Source: an uncultured Clostridia bacterium (lineage in GTDB: Bacteria > Bacillota > Clostridia > Oscillospirales > Acutalibacteraceae). Taken from it: a stretch of DNA of 33,543 nucleotides. Shown here in pieces: positions 1 to 9,419 of the stretch. The translations under genes and the position numbers were made by a program. Location of the stretch: positions 1 to 33,543 of the forward strand of contig CAMOTT010000002.1 of NCBI GenBank assembly GCA_946626015.1, written 5' to 3'. Each line of letters starts with the position of its first letter. Position 1 is the first letter of the stretch. A model generated the notes under the pieces. The model was not told the origin of the DNA. It did no database searches and was given only the letters and a program-made list of their open reading frames with translations.

Positions 1-2
1 AA

Positions 3-374
3 AAGCAGAATGACGGCACAATAAAGATCACCATCGAGCTTAAGCCCGAGATGAACTCCCAGCCCTACTACCAGACAAAAAGTACCGCCAGCGCGGTGGG
101 AGCAATGTTCGGCCCCATCTCCAAGCAGGATATAGACAAGGAGCTTACCGGCAACAGGGCTGTTAAGATCGTTGTTAAAGATGTTGACTATGACCTCAAG
201 TATTATAACTGCATAGCCACCATCGTTTATGATCCGGCAACAAAGCACGTTAAGACCATCAGCCAGCTTATGGATACTCTTATCACTGTCAACAGCGGTA
301 AAGTTCTCGGCAGCTCATTCACAGGCTCAGCCGTGCTTCACGACGATCTTAAGATCTACAATATCAAATATTGA
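3..374 (+). CDS. C-terminal part of an uncharacterized protein, 5' truncated by the window edge
   Basis: Frame stays open from base 3 (KQNDGTIKITIELKPEMNSQPYYQ...) to the stop at 374; followed by a strong terminator. Confidence 0.6.
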   Translation, partial: KQNDGTIKITIELKPEMNSQPYYQTKSTASAVGAMFGPISKQDIDKELTGNRAVKIVVKDVDYDLKYYNCIATIVYDPATKHVKTISQLMDTLITVNSGKVLGSSFTGSAVLHDDLKIYNIKY

Positions 375-426
375 TTTTAAATATCGAAAGTTGATTTATT
401 TCAGTCTTTTGCATAAATCCGCACTT

Positions 427-456
427 AAAGGGAGGGCTTCCACGCCCTCCCTTTTA
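427..456 (+). terminator. Rho-independent terminator
   Basis: AAAGGGAGGGC-ttccac-GCCCTCCCTTTT perfect stem just after the partial CDS. Confidence 0.85.
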
Positions 457-513
457 TCACATTATTGCAACATTTGAAAATATTACAAAGAAAATCGGAG
501 TCTGCAATATATT

Positions 514-552
514 AAAAAGCAGCCTCCCTCACGCAGAGAAAGACTGCTTTTT
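514..552. terminator. Bidirectional terminator between the partial CDS and argD
   Basis: AAAAAGCAG ... CTGCTTTTT stem with A/T tracts on both sides, between convergent genes. Confidence 0.6.
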
Positions 553-567
553 ATCATATTTTTTCGG

Positions 568-1728
568 TTATTTTACCGCTTCTTTTATAACCTCAAGAGC
601 CTTTATCAAAAGCTCCTCCGGGATATTAAGTGGCGGGAGCAGACGGACTTTATCCTTTGCCTTGATGGGCAATACGCCGTTTTTCATACATTCGGCGATA
701 ACTTCCCCGGCGTCCTTTTCCGTCTTTATGCCGATCATAAGCCCCATGCCGTCAACGCTGACAACGCCTGGCTGACCGGCGAGGGTATCAAAGATCAGCT
801 TTGATTTTTTACGGACTTCCGCCAGAAAGCTGTCGTCCAGCCTGTTTATAACGGATAACGCCGCGGCGGCGCAGATGGGGTTGCCGCCGAAGGTGGAACC
901 GTGACTCCCGGGGGTCAGGACGTTTTCGGTTTTTGCCGAGAGCATTGTGGCGCCCAGAGGCAGACCTCCGGCCAGACCCTTTGCAGTGGAGACAACGTCC
1001 GGGGAGATGCCGTAGTTCATATAGGCGTACAGTTTGCCGCTCCTGCCGTTGCCGCTCTGCACCTCGTCGCACATGAGCAGCACGTCGTATTTTTCGCACA
1101 GCTCCGCCAGCCCGTGAACATAGGCCTCCGGCAGGGGCATAACGCCGCCCTCGCCCTGTATGGGCTCAATAAGTATACCGGCGCATTTTTCGGTTTTGAA
1201 AACCTCCTCTGCCTCGGCAAGGTCGCCCACTGTTACGGAAACAAAACCCGGAGTGAGGGGGGTGAAATCCTTGTGGAACACATCCTGCCCTGTGGCGGCA
1301 AGGGTGGTAAGGGTCCTGCCGTGAAAGCTGTTCTTCAGGGTGACTATCGTATAGTAGTCGGAGCCTTTTTTGTCTGCGGCATATTTTCTCGCCACCTTGA
1401 TGGCGCATTCGTTTGCCTCCGCGCCTGAGTTGGAGAAGAAAACCTTTTTCATCCCGGTGCGCTCACAGAGCTGCTGCGCAAGGAGCGCGCAGGGTTCTGA
1501 GTAATACAGGTTTGAGGTGTGCTGTAAAACGCCGGCCTGCTTTGCCACCGCCTGAGCCCAGATATCATCTGAGTAGCCAAAGGTGTTCACCGCTATACCG
1601 GCGGAAAGGTCAATGTATTCCTTTCCCTCATCGTCCCAGACCAGAGAGCCTTTGCCCCTGACAAGAGCCACGGGAAAACGGCCGTAGGTGTGGGCTATGT
1701 ATTCGTTGTCAAGCTGTTTTATATTCAT
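568..1728 (-). CDS. argD: Acetylornithine aminotransferase
   Basis: 386 aa class-III PLP aminotransferase (SNSGAEANECAIKVARKY, CDEVQSGNGRSGKLYAY, STAKGLAGGLPLGA); last gene of the arg operon. Confidence 0.95.
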   Translation of the reverse strand: MNIKQLDNEYIAHTYGRFPVALVRGKGSLVWDDEGKEYIDLSAGIAVNTFGYSDDIWAQAVAKQAGVLQHTSNLYYSEPCALLAQQLCERTGMKKVFFSNSGAEANECAIKVARKYAADKKGSDYYTIVTLKNSFHGRTLTTLAATGQDVFHKDFTPLTPGFVSVTVGDLAEAEEVFKTEKCAGILIEPIQGEGGVMPLPEAYVHGLAELCEKYDVLLMCDEVQSGNGRSGKLYAYMNYGISPDVVSTAKGLAGGLPLGATMLSAKTENVLTPGSHGSTFGGNPICAAAALSVINRLDDSFLAEVRKKSKLIFDTLAGQPGVVSVDGMGLMIGIKTEKDAGEVIAECMKNGVLPIKAKDKVRLLPPLNIPEELLIKALEVIKEAVK

Positions 1729-1731
1729 GGC

Positions 1732-2589
1732 TTACTCCTTTGTAAACATTGTGCCGATGCCTTCGTTTGTGAGCATTTCGATTAGTATGGCGTGGGGGAT
1801 CCTGCCGTCGATTATAAACACACGGTGCACGCCCCAGCTTATGGCGTCGGTGCAGCATTTGATCTTCGGGATCATACCGCCGGAGATTATGCCCTCTTTG
1901 ATAAGCTCCTCCGTCTCATCGCATTTGATGGTGGGGATAAGGCTGTCCGGGTCGTTCACGTCCCGCATAACGCCGCTGATATCGGTCATGCTGATAAGGC
2001 TTTCCGCCTCCAGCTTGCCGGCGATCTTTGCCGCCGCTGTGTCCGCGTTGACGTTGTAGACGTTGCCATCCTTGTCGCAGGCAACGGTGGAGATAACGGG
2101 GATGTAGCCCTTCTCCAGCACGTCGATTATGGGCTGGACGTTCACGTCCGTGATCTCGCCCACAAAACCCAGACGGTCGTCCTTGACCTTTGCCTGAATG
2201 ATGTGACCGTCTATTCCCGAAAGGCCTATGGCGTTGCCGCCCTTTGTGCCGATAAGGTTCACAAGTGATTTGTTGACCTTGCCCGCAAGCACCATCTGTA
2301 CTACGTCAACGGTCTCTTTGTCAGTGATACGCAGACCGTCCACAAATTGGCTTTCCTTGCCGACTTTTTTGAGCATATCCGTTATCTCGGGGCCTCCGCC
2401 GTGGACAAGCACGACCTTTACTCCGATAAGGTTGAGCAAAACGATGTCACGCATAACGGAGTCCTTGAGCTTTTCGTTTATCATGGCGTTGCCGCCGTAT
2501 TTTACAACAACGACCTTGCCGGTGTATTCCTGGATATAGGGCAGAGCGTGTACCAGTATTTTTGCCCTTTTGGCGTTTGATATCTCCAT
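1732..2589 (-). CDS. argB: Acetylglutamate kinase
   Basis: VVVKYGGNAM, LVHGGGPEI, INADTAAAKIAGKL-type motifs; start placed at MEISNAKRAK behind GGAGG (track start 2604). Confidence 0.95.
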   Translation of the reverse strand: MEISNAKRAKILVHALPYIQEYTGKVVVVKYGGNAMINEKLKDSVMRDIVLLNLIGVKVVLVHGGGPEITDMLKKVGKESQFVDGLRITDKETVDVVQMVLAGKVNKSLVNLIGTKGGNAIGLSGIDGHIIQAKVKDDRLGFVGEITDVNVQPIIDVLEKGYIPVISTVACDKDGNVYNVNADTAAAKIAGKLEAESLISMTDISGVMRDVNDPDSLIPTIKCDETEELIKEGIISGGMIPKIKCCTDAISWGVHRVFIIDGRIPHAILIEMLTNEGIGTMFTKE

Positions 2590-2606
2590 TGATTTTTCCT
2601 CCATTA

Positions 2607-3818
2607 TCAGGTGCGGTAGTCGCCGTTTATTTTAACGTAGTCATATGTAAGGTCACAGCCCCAGGCGGTTGAAGAACAGTCGCCGTCATTGAGGCTCACC
2701 AGAATTTCGATCTCGCTCTCCGTGAGCACTTTCTTTGCCAGATCCTCTGAGAATTCCACGCCCTCACCGTTGCGGCAAACCTCCACTTCGCCCGCCTTTG
2801 ATTTAAAGGAAACGCCGATCTTGTGCACGTCCACCGGGGCTCCGCTGTAACCGATGGCACAAAGCACCCTGCCCCAGTTGGCGTCCGCGCCAAACATGGC
2901 GGCCTTTGTCAGGGAGGAGCATATTACGCTCTTTGCCACGGTCTTGGCCGTCTGCTTGTCGGCGGCTCCGTCCACCTTGCACTCAAGGAGCTTGGTGGCG
3001 CCCTCGCCGTCCCCGGCTATCCGTCTGCAAAGGTAGACGGAAACAGTGTTGAGGGCCTTCATAAAGGCGTTGAAGGCTTCGCCCTCGCTGTCGATGAGCT
3101 TGTTCCCGGCCATGCCGTTTGCCAGCACGCAGACCATATCGTTTGTTGAGGTGTCTCCGTCGATGGAGATCATGTTGAAGGTCTCGGCGATATCTCCGGA
3201 AAGGGCTTTTTGAAGCATCGCGGGGGAGATGGCGCAGTCGCTGGTGATAAAAACGAGCATGGTGGCCATATTGGGGTGGATCATGCCCGAGCCCTTGGCG
3301 ATACCGCCGATGCGGCACTCCACGCCGTCGATCTCAAAAGAGACAGCAACTTCTTTTAACCTTGTATCAGTGGTCATTATTCCCTCGGCCGCCTCCGCCG
3401 AATTATTTCCCAGAGCTTTGTGCAGCAGGGGGATGCCGACCTTGAAGGGCTCGATATCCATAGGCAGGCCGATGACCCCCGTGGAGGCCACAACTATATC
3501 CGAGGCTTTAAGGGAAAGCTCCTCGGCCAGCAGCTTGCAGGTATCCTCAGCCAGCTGCTCGCCGCCGGTGTTGCAGGTGTTGGCGTTGCCGCTGTTGCAG
3601 ATGATAGCCTGAGCGTAGCCGTCGGAAATGTGATTTTTTGTCACGGCCAGGGGAGCGCCCTTGACCAGGTTGGTGGTATAGACTGCCGCCGCGGCCGCAT
3701 TTCTTTCGCTGTATATGAGGGCAATGTCGCGCTTTGTTTTATTCTTCCTTATTCCGCAGTGAACCCCTGCCGCAGTAAATCCCTTTGCGGCGCAAACTCC
3801 GCCTTCGATCATTTTCAT
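2607..3818 (-). CDS. argJ: Bifunctional glutamate N-acetyltransferase/amino-acid acetyltransferase
   Basis: ArgJ hallmarks (GGIAKGSGMIHPNMATMLVFITSD, ATGVIG-type cleavage region STGVIGLPM); start at MKMIEGG behind AAGGAGG. Confidence 0.95.
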   Translation of the reverse strand: MKMIEGGVCAAKGFTAAGVHCGIRKNKTKRDIALIYSERNAAAAAVYTTNLVKGAPLAVTKNHISDGYAQAIICNSGNANTCNTGGEQLAEDTCKLLAEELSLKASDIVVASTGVIGLPMDIEPFKVGIPLLHKALGNNSAEAAEGIMTTDTRLKEVAVSFEIDGVECRIGGIAKGSGMIHPNMATMLVFITSDCAISPAMLQKALSGDIAETFNMISIDGDTSTNDMVCVLANGMAGNKLIDSEGEAFNAFMKALNTVSVYLCRRIAGDGEGATKLLECKVDGAADKQTAKTVAKSVICSSLTKAAMFGADANWGRVLCAIGYSGAPVDVHKIGVSFKSKAGEVEVCRNGEGVEFSEDLAKKVLTESEIEILVSLNDGDCSSTAWGCDLTYDYVKINGDYRT

Positions 3819-3834
3819 AAAGCAGTCCTCCTTT

Positions 3835-4761
3835 TTAAATCTCAAGCCCTGTTTCCGGGGCCAGACCTAATTTTATATTCATACATTCTATTGCCGCGCC
3901 GGAAGCGCCCTTGCCCAGATTGTCGTATGTGGCGCAGAGGATTATTCTGTCATTGTTGCCGTAGGCGGCAACCGCCATGGTATCCTTGCCGGAGAGGGCG
4001 CCGGCGTTCAGAAAGCCCTCCTCGCCGCAGTCGGCGCAGTAAACGATGGGGGTGTTGTACTGAGCCTTGTATATTTTTGCGATGTCCTCAACAGAAGCGC
4101 CCTTGAGCATTGACTTGTGCAGTGGAACAGTCACCTGCATACCGCTGTAAATATCCGCCACCACGGGACAGAATACCGGGGGGATATCAACGCCGGTCTG
4201 GCACTGCATCTCCTTAAGATGCTTGTGGGTCTGCCCCAGCCCGTATTGTCTGGGAGCGTGGAGCAGGGGATCCCTGTCCTGAGCCTCATACTGGGCGATC
4301 ATCTTTTTGCCGCCGCCGCTGTAACCTGTCAAGGAAAAACAGGAAAGGGGAGCGGAGCTCTCCAAAACCCCGGCCTTTATCAGGGGGTAAACAAGGGCGA
4401 TAAAGCCGCTGGCATGGCAGCCCGGGGAGGCTATGCGGTCGCAGGCCAATATCTTTTGCCTGTGCTCCGGGGATAATTCCGGAAAACCGTAGGCCCAGCC
4501 GTCAGCTGTTCGGTGGGCGGTGGAGGTGTCGATTATCACGGCGCTGCTGCCCTCGGCCAGGGCGACGGCCTCTCTGGCGGCGTCGTCCGGCAGGCAGAGG
4601 AAAGATATATCGGATTGGAAGATAGCTTCCTTTATGCTTTTTGGATCCTTGCGCAGCTCGTCCGGGAGGATCAAAAGCTCTATATCCTTCCTTTCTTTCA
4701 GCCGTTCATATATGCGCAGCCCGGTGGTTCCGGCGCTGCCGTCAATAAAGATTTTATTCAT
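3835..4761 (-). CDS. argC: N-acetyl-gamma-glutamyl-phosphate reductase
   Basis: NKIFIDGSAGTTGLRIYERL nucleotide-binding start, catalytic-Cys region SPGCHASGFIAL; first gene of argCJBD. Confidence 0.92.
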   Translation of the reverse strand: MNKIFIDGSAGTTGLRIYERLKERKDIELLILPDELRKDPKSIKEAIFQSDISFLCLPDDAAREAVALAEGSSAVIIDTSTAHRTADGWAYGFPELSPEHRQKILACDRIASPGCHASGFIALVYPLIKAGVLESSAPLSCFSLTGYSGGGKKMIAQYEAQDRDPLLHAPRQYGLGQTHKHLKEMQCQTGVDIPPVFCPVVADIYSGMQVTVPLHKSMLKGASVEDIAKIYKAQYNTPIVYCADCGEEGFLNAGALSGKDTMAVAAYGNNDRIILCATYDNLGKGASGAAIECMNIKLGLAPETGLEI

Positions 4762-4804
4762 GAAAATTTCCACCTATTTTAAATGATTGCATAATTTTTC
4801 GTAA

Positions 4805-4833
4805 ATTATAACATCTAATGAATAAAAATTCAA
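4805..4833 (-). promoter_or_regulatory. Sigma-A type promoter of argCJBD
   Basis: On minus strand: TTGAAT - 17 bp - TATAAT with extended -10 (TGTTATAAT). Confidence 0.7.
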
Positions 4834-4852
4834 CCTATTGAATAATTATCAA
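4819..4852. promoter_or_regulatory. Two tandem ARG-box-like operators (ArgR/AhrC sites)
   Basis: TGAATAAAAATTCA (4819-4832) and TTGAATAATTATCAA (4838-4852), centers ~20 bp apart, overlapping the argC -35. Confidence 0.7.
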
Positions 4853-4915
4853 GAGATTTTTGTATAGTTGCTGAAAGGAATACCCATAAGATCCCCGGGT
4901 TTTGTACAATAAAGC

Positions 4916-4948
4916 AAAAACAGACGGCTGAAAAAAACAACAGTCTGT
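4916..4948 (-). terminator. Terminator downstream of the glg/UDG transcript
   Basis: Minus strand CAGAC...GTCTG stem followed by TTTTTGC. Confidence 0.5.
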
Positions 4949-4992
4949 TTTATGCGAAAAATATTCGTTTTGCTTAAGGCTGTATACGCGCC

Positions 4993-5562
4993 TCAGTATG
5001 TATTCTCACAGACCTCTTTTATCTTTGCCTGCATTTTCAGAAAATCCTCAAAGGCCTCCGGCTTCTGCCGTGGGTTTCTTAACAGTGCGGCGGGGTGGAA
5101 GGTGCCCATCATCAGTACGCCCTTCTTTTCAAAAAACTCGCCGTGCTGTTTTGTGACCTTGAAATTTTCGTCGATGAGCCGCTGGGCGGAGATCCTGCCC
5201 AGGCAGACAATGATCTTCGGGTGCATCAGGCGAACCTGCTCACGGAGCCATCCGATGCAGGCGTTCTGCTCCTCGGGCTTAGGATCCCTGTTCTTAGGCG
5301 GGCGGCACTTGACCATGTTGGCGATATATATATTCTTTTTGCGGTCAAGGTCAACAGCGTCAAGGAATTTGTCCAGAAGCTGACCGCCTCTGCCCACAAA
5401 GGGTTCCCCCTGAAGATCCTCGTTTTCACCGGGGCCTTCGCCTATAAACATTACCTCCGCCTTTTCGTTGCCTGTGCCGAAAACAAGGTTTGTCCTCGTT
5501 TCGCAAAGCTCGCACTTGCGGCAATCCATGCAGGCGGATCTCAATTCTTCCCAAGTGTTCAT
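4993..5562 (-). CDS. Uracil-DNA glycosylase, family 4 type
   Basis: GEGPGENEDLQGEPFVGRGGQLLDKFL, four-Cys Fe-S pattern at N-terminus (CMDCRKCELC), TFHPAALLRNP. Confidence 0.9.
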   Translation of the reverse strand: MNTWEELRSACMDCRKCELCETRTNLVFGTGNEKAEVMFIGEGPGENEDLQGEPFVGRGGQLLDKFLDAVDLDRKKNIYIANMVKCRPPKNRDPKPEEQNACIGWLREQVRLMHPKIIVCLGRISAQRLIDENFKVTKQHGEFFEKKGVLMMGTFHPAALLRNPRQKPEAFEDFLKMQAKIKEVCENTY

Positions 5563-5566
5563 AATA

Positions 5567-6988
5567 TTATTTCAGCAATCCTTTATACATTCTGATATAT
5601 TCGTTTGCGGAGCGACCCCAGCTGAAGTCGCAGAGCATGGCTCTCTTTGTGAGTATGCTCCAGCCTTCCTTGTCCGTGTAGCCGAAAATGGCGCGGCGGA
5701 TGGTGTGGAGCATATCATGGGCGTTGTAGTTCTCAAACACAAAGCCGTTGCCCTCGCCCGTGCCGCTGTCCACAATAGAGTCCTTTAAGCCGCCTGTCTG
5801 ACGGACGATGGGAATGGAACCATAGCGGAGCGCCACCATTTGAGCCAGACCGCAGGGCTCGCTCTTGGAGGGCATAAGGAAGATATCCGAACCGGCGTAG
5901 ATCTGCCGCGAAAGCTCGGGAACAAAGCCGATATAAACACCCACCTTGCCCGGATAACGGGTGGCCATTTCGTTAAAGAAGCTCTCGTATTTCCATTCGC
6001 CGGAGCCGAGAACAGCAATCTGAACGTCCTCGGTGTTGATAAGCTCTTCAAGCACTGCTTTGACCAGATCCAGACCCTTGTGCGCGACGAGCCTTGAAAC
6101 CATGCCGATGATCGGAACGTCGGGTCTGACTTCAAGCCCCAGCCGCTTTTGAAGAGCCTGCTTGTTGACAGCCTTGTTTGAGATATCCTCCGCGGAGTAG
6201 TTGGCGGCAATGGCCTTGTCCGTAGCCGGGTCATAGCTCTCGGTGTCGATGCCGTTCAGGATGCCCCGGAGCTTGTAGCTGCGCTGGTTGAGTATATTGT
6301 CCAATCCGTGGCTGAACCAGGGGTCAAGTATCTCTTTTGCATAGGTGGGGCTGACGGTGCTCACAAGGTTTGCGCACTCGATGCCGCCCTTCATAAGGTT
6401 AATATCCCCGTCATGGTCAAGCAGAGAGGCGTAACGCTCCTCCACGCCTAAAACGTCGTTGAGCACGCCGTAACCGTAAACGCCCTGGTACTGGATATTA
6501 TGGATGGTAAATACGGTTTTTATATTCTCAAAGCCCTCTCTTGTGGCGTACATGGTGTGGTAGTAAACCGGAACAAGAGCCGTCTGCCAGTCGTTACAGT
6601 GGATGATGTCGGGCTTAAAGCCGATGTGCGGGATTATTTCCAGAACGGCTCTTGAAAAGAATGCGAATCTTTCCGCATCGTCGTAATGGCCGTACATACC
6701 CTCGCGCTTGAAATAATATTGGTTATCGATAAGGTAATATATAACGCCGTCGCGCTTAGCCTCAAAAATACCGCAGTACTGGCGGCGCCACGCCACCGGC
6801 ACGGTGATGTTTGTGATGAATTTCATGGAGTCTTTAAGCTCCTGACTGATGGAGTCATAAAGGGGTATTACCACACGGCAGCCGATAAGCCTTTTCCTCA
6901 AAGCCTTGGGCAGGGAGCCTGCCACCTCGCCCAGTCCGCCACTGGCGGCAAAGGGCAGCGCCTCGCTTGCTGCATATAAAATCTTCAT
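5567..6988 (-). CDS. glgA: Glycogen synthase (ADP-glucose), GT5
   Basis: MKILYAASEALPFAASGGLGEVAGSLPKAL, SKSEPCGLAQMVALRYGSIPIVRQTGGLKDSI. Confidence 0.95.
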   Translation of the reverse strand: MKILYAASEALPFAASGGLGEVAGSLPKALRKRLIGCRVVIPLYDSISQELKDSMKFITNITVPVAWRRQYCGIFEAKRDGVIYYLIDNQYYFKREGMYGHYDDAERFAFFSRAVLEIIPHIGFKPDIIHCNDWQTALVPVYYHTMYATREGFENIKTVFTIHNIQYQGVYGYGVLNDVLGVEERYASLLDHDGDINLMKGGIECANLVSTVSPTYAKEILDPWFSHGLDNILNQRSYKLRGILNGIDTESYDPATDKAIAANYSAEDISNKAVNKQALQKRLGLEVRPDVPIIGMVSRLVAHKGLDLVKAVLEELINTEDVQIAVLGSGEWKYESFFNEMATRYPGKVGVYIGFVPELSRQIYAGSDIFLMPSKSEPCGLAQMVALRYGSIPIVRQTGGLKDSIVDSGTGEGNGFVFENYNAHDMLHTIRRAIFGYTDKEGWSILTKRAMLCDFSWGRSANEYIRMYKGLLK

Positions 6989-7037
6989 AGTATTTTACAC
7001 CGTTTAAAAATAAACGCCTTTCTTTATATTTTCAAAA

Positions 7038-8153
7038 TCAAACAGTAATATTTTTACCAACGCAAACAGGATAATCCGAAGCGCCGCAAAGAACTTTGCC
7101 GGGCTTCAATGTAACGCCCTTGTCAAAGATGACGTTTTCCGCCCTTGCGCCCTCTCCGATATAGCTGTCCTGCATGATGATGCTGTTTTTGACCACCGCG
7201 TTCTTCGCTATCACAACGTCCATGAACAGGATGCAGTTCTCAACTGTGCCGTAGATCTTGCATCCGTCGGCCACAAGGGAGTTCACTGCGCTTGAACCCA
7301 GAGCGTAGAAGGCCGGCTCGTTGTCGCGCACCTTTGTAAAAACGGGACGGTCGGGATGGAAGAGCGCCTTGCGGTTATCCTTGTCAAGGAGCTCAAGGCT
7401 GATATCAAAATAGCTTTGCAGGCTGTCGACAACGCGGACAAAGCCGGTTGCTTCATAGCCGTATATCTTGAGCCTTTCTATATTTCGGCCGATAACGTCG
7501 CAGAGGAAGCTGGTGTAATTGAGGCTGTTTGCCTCGTTGATAAGGCGCTCCAGCAGGCTGCGCCTGAGCACGTATATGTTAAGGGGATAATCGGAATCTT
7601 CAGCGTTGTCAACGGTGTACGGAGCTCGGTTTATCCTGCCGTTCTCATCAAATTCAAAGGTCAGTGGCTCCACCCCCGGGGTTTTGCCGTGATGATAAGC
7701 TATGGTGATATCCGCCCCGGTCTGAAGATGGGCGTTGAAAAGTTTTGCAAAATCTATGTTGCAAACGACGTTGCAATCGCACATCACAACATAGTCCTCT
7801 TTGGAGTTCCTGATAAAGTCCAGTGTTCCAGTAAGGGCTTCGATCCTGTTATTGTACGCCCGATGGGAATCCGCGTTGGAGAAGGGGGGTAGGATGAACA
7901 TACCGTTCATCCTCCTGGCCAGATCCCAGGGCTTTCCTGTGCCCAGGTGATCCATAAGGGATCTGTAATTGCTCTTTGTGATAACGCCAACTTTTGTTAT
8001 GCCGCTGTTGACCATTTCCGACAGGGCAAAGTCGATCAGCCTGTAACGTCCCCCAAAGGGCACTGAACCCATAGTGCGCAGGCTCGTAAGCTCGGAAAGA
8101 GCAAAATCATAGGAGTTTGAATAGATTATGCCGACTACATTATTAACTCTCAT
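7038..8153 (-). CDS. glgD: Glucose-1-phosphate adenylyltransferase subunit GlgD
   Basis: GlgC-like fold with GlgD-type N-terminus (VVGIIYSNSYDFALSELTSLRTMGSVPFGGRYRLIDFALSEMVNSGI). Confidence 0.92.
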   Translation of the reverse strand: MRVNNVVGIIYSNSYDFALSELTSLRTMGSVPFGGRYRLIDFALSEMVNSGITKVGVITKSNYRSLMDHLGTGKPWDLARRMNGMFILPPFSNADSHRAYNNRIEALTGTLDFIRNSKEDYVVMCDCNVVCNIDFAKLFNAHLQTGADITIAYHHGKTPGVEPLTFEFDENGRINRAPYTVDNAEDSDYPLNIYVLRRSLLERLINEANSLNYTSFLCDVIGRNIERLKIYGYEATGFVRVVDSLQSYFDISLELLDKDNRKALFHPDRPVFTKVRDNEPAFYALGSSAVNSLVADGCKIYGTVENCILFMDVVIAKNAVVKNSIIMQDSYIGEGARAENVIFDKGVTLKPGKVLCGASDYPVCVGKNITV

Positions 8154-8176
8154 TGTCCTTTTCCTTCCTTTCCCGA

Positions 8177-9394
8177 TTACCCGGCTGTTGACGGTTCAAC
8201 GTCTTTGTCCGTCATGGTATTGGCTTTGATGTGTACGCCCTTGCCTATGCGGACGCTTTCGCCCACAACGGCAACGCCCCAATCCCCGGGCTTGGTGTCC
8301 TCCGGACATTGACCCACAACCGCGTTTTCCTCAACCACGGTATTCTCCGCGATTATGGAATACTGGACGACGGCGCCCTTTTTGATCACCGCGCCGGGCA
8401 TGATGATGGAATATTGGACCAAAGCGTCCTTCTCTATGGTGACGTTGGCGAAAAGTACGGAGAAATCCACATGGCCTTCAATTTCGCAGCCCTCTGTTAT
8501 CATTGAGCTCTGAACGGTGGCCGCAGGCGCCACATAGTGGGGAGGCAGGGAGGGGTTGCGGGAGTATATCCTCCAGGAATCATCACTGAGATCAAGCCCG
8601 ATTTTGGGGTTGAGCAGGTCAAGGTTTGCGTCCCACAGGCTGCCGATGGTTCCAACGTCTTTCCAGTAGCCGTCAAACTGATAGGCAAACATACGCTGAC
8701 CGTCGCTGTGCATGGCCGGGATAACGTCCTTGCCGAAATCGTTGCTGGAGTCTTTTTTGTTCTCGTCCTCAATAAGATACCGGCGGAGCTTTTCCCATGT
8801 GAACACGTAGACGCCCATTGACGCCTTGTTGCTTCTGGGCTCCTTGGGCTTTTCCTCAAACTCGGAGATGGAGCCGTCCTCGTTTACCAGCATAAGTCCG
8901 AAACGGGAGGCCTCCTCCCAGGGCACCTCAAGCATGGCAATGGTGCAATCCGCCTGCTTTTCTTTATGGAAAGAGATCATCTTGGAGTAATCCATTTTAT
9001 ATATATGGTCGCCGGAGAGCACCAGAACGTATTCCGGATCGTATCTGTCGATGAAATTTATATTCTGATATATCGCGTTGGCCGTGCCCTTATACCATTC
9101 GCTGCCCTTTATCTGCTGATAGGGTGAAAGAATGTGTACGCCGCCCTGAGTTCTGTCCAGATCCCAGGGCTCGCCGTTGCCGATGTAATCGTTGAGCTCA
9201 AGGGGCTGGTACTGGGTGAGTACGCCTACGGTGTATATGCCGGAGTTCACGCAATTTGAAAGGGGAAAATCTATTATCCGGTATTTTCCTCCATAGGGTA
9301 CGGCAGGTTTAGCAATGTTTTTTGTAAGTATGCCCAAACGGCTTCCCTGTCCGCCGGCGAGAAGCATGGCAACACACTCTGTTTTGTTAGCCAT
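8177..9394 (-). CDS. glgC: Glucose-1-phosphate adenylyltransferase
   Basis: [54 protein letters not shown]. Confidence 0.95.
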   Translation of the reverse strand: MANKTECVAMLLAGGQGSRLGILTKNIAKPAVPYGGKYRIIDFPLSNCVNSGIYTVGVLTQYQPLELNDYIGNGEPWDLDRTQGGVHILSPYQQIKGSEWYKGTANAIYQNINFIDRYDPEYVLVLSGDHIYKMDYSKMISFHKEKQADCTIAMLEVPWEEASRFGLMLVNEDGSISEFEEKPKEPRSNKASMGVYVFTWEKLRRYLIEDENKKDSSNDFGKDVIPAMHSDGQRMFAYQFDGYWKDVGTIGSLWDANLDLLNPKIGLDLSDDSWRIYSRNPSLPPHYVAPAATVQSSMITEGCEIEGHVDFSVLFANVTIEKDALVQYSIIMPGAVIKKGAVVQYSIIAENTVVEENAVVGQCPEDTKPGDWGVAVVGESVRIGKGVHIKANTMTDKDVEPSTAG

Positions 9395-9419
9395 AGTCTG
9401 ATCCTCCGTTTATATATTA

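Noticed and set aside
901-1428. 175-aa plus-strand ORF antisense to argD
   Set aside because: Shadow ORF in GC-rich coding sequence; no independent signals.
3420-4106. 228-aa plus-strand ORF antisense to argJ/argC
   Set aside because: Low-complexity, Arg/Cys-rich shadow ORF over two confidently identified genes.
4860-4920. Possible T-box or other leader upstream of argC
   Set aside because: No AGGGTGGNACCGCG-type T-box motif; ARG boxes and promoter explain the region better.
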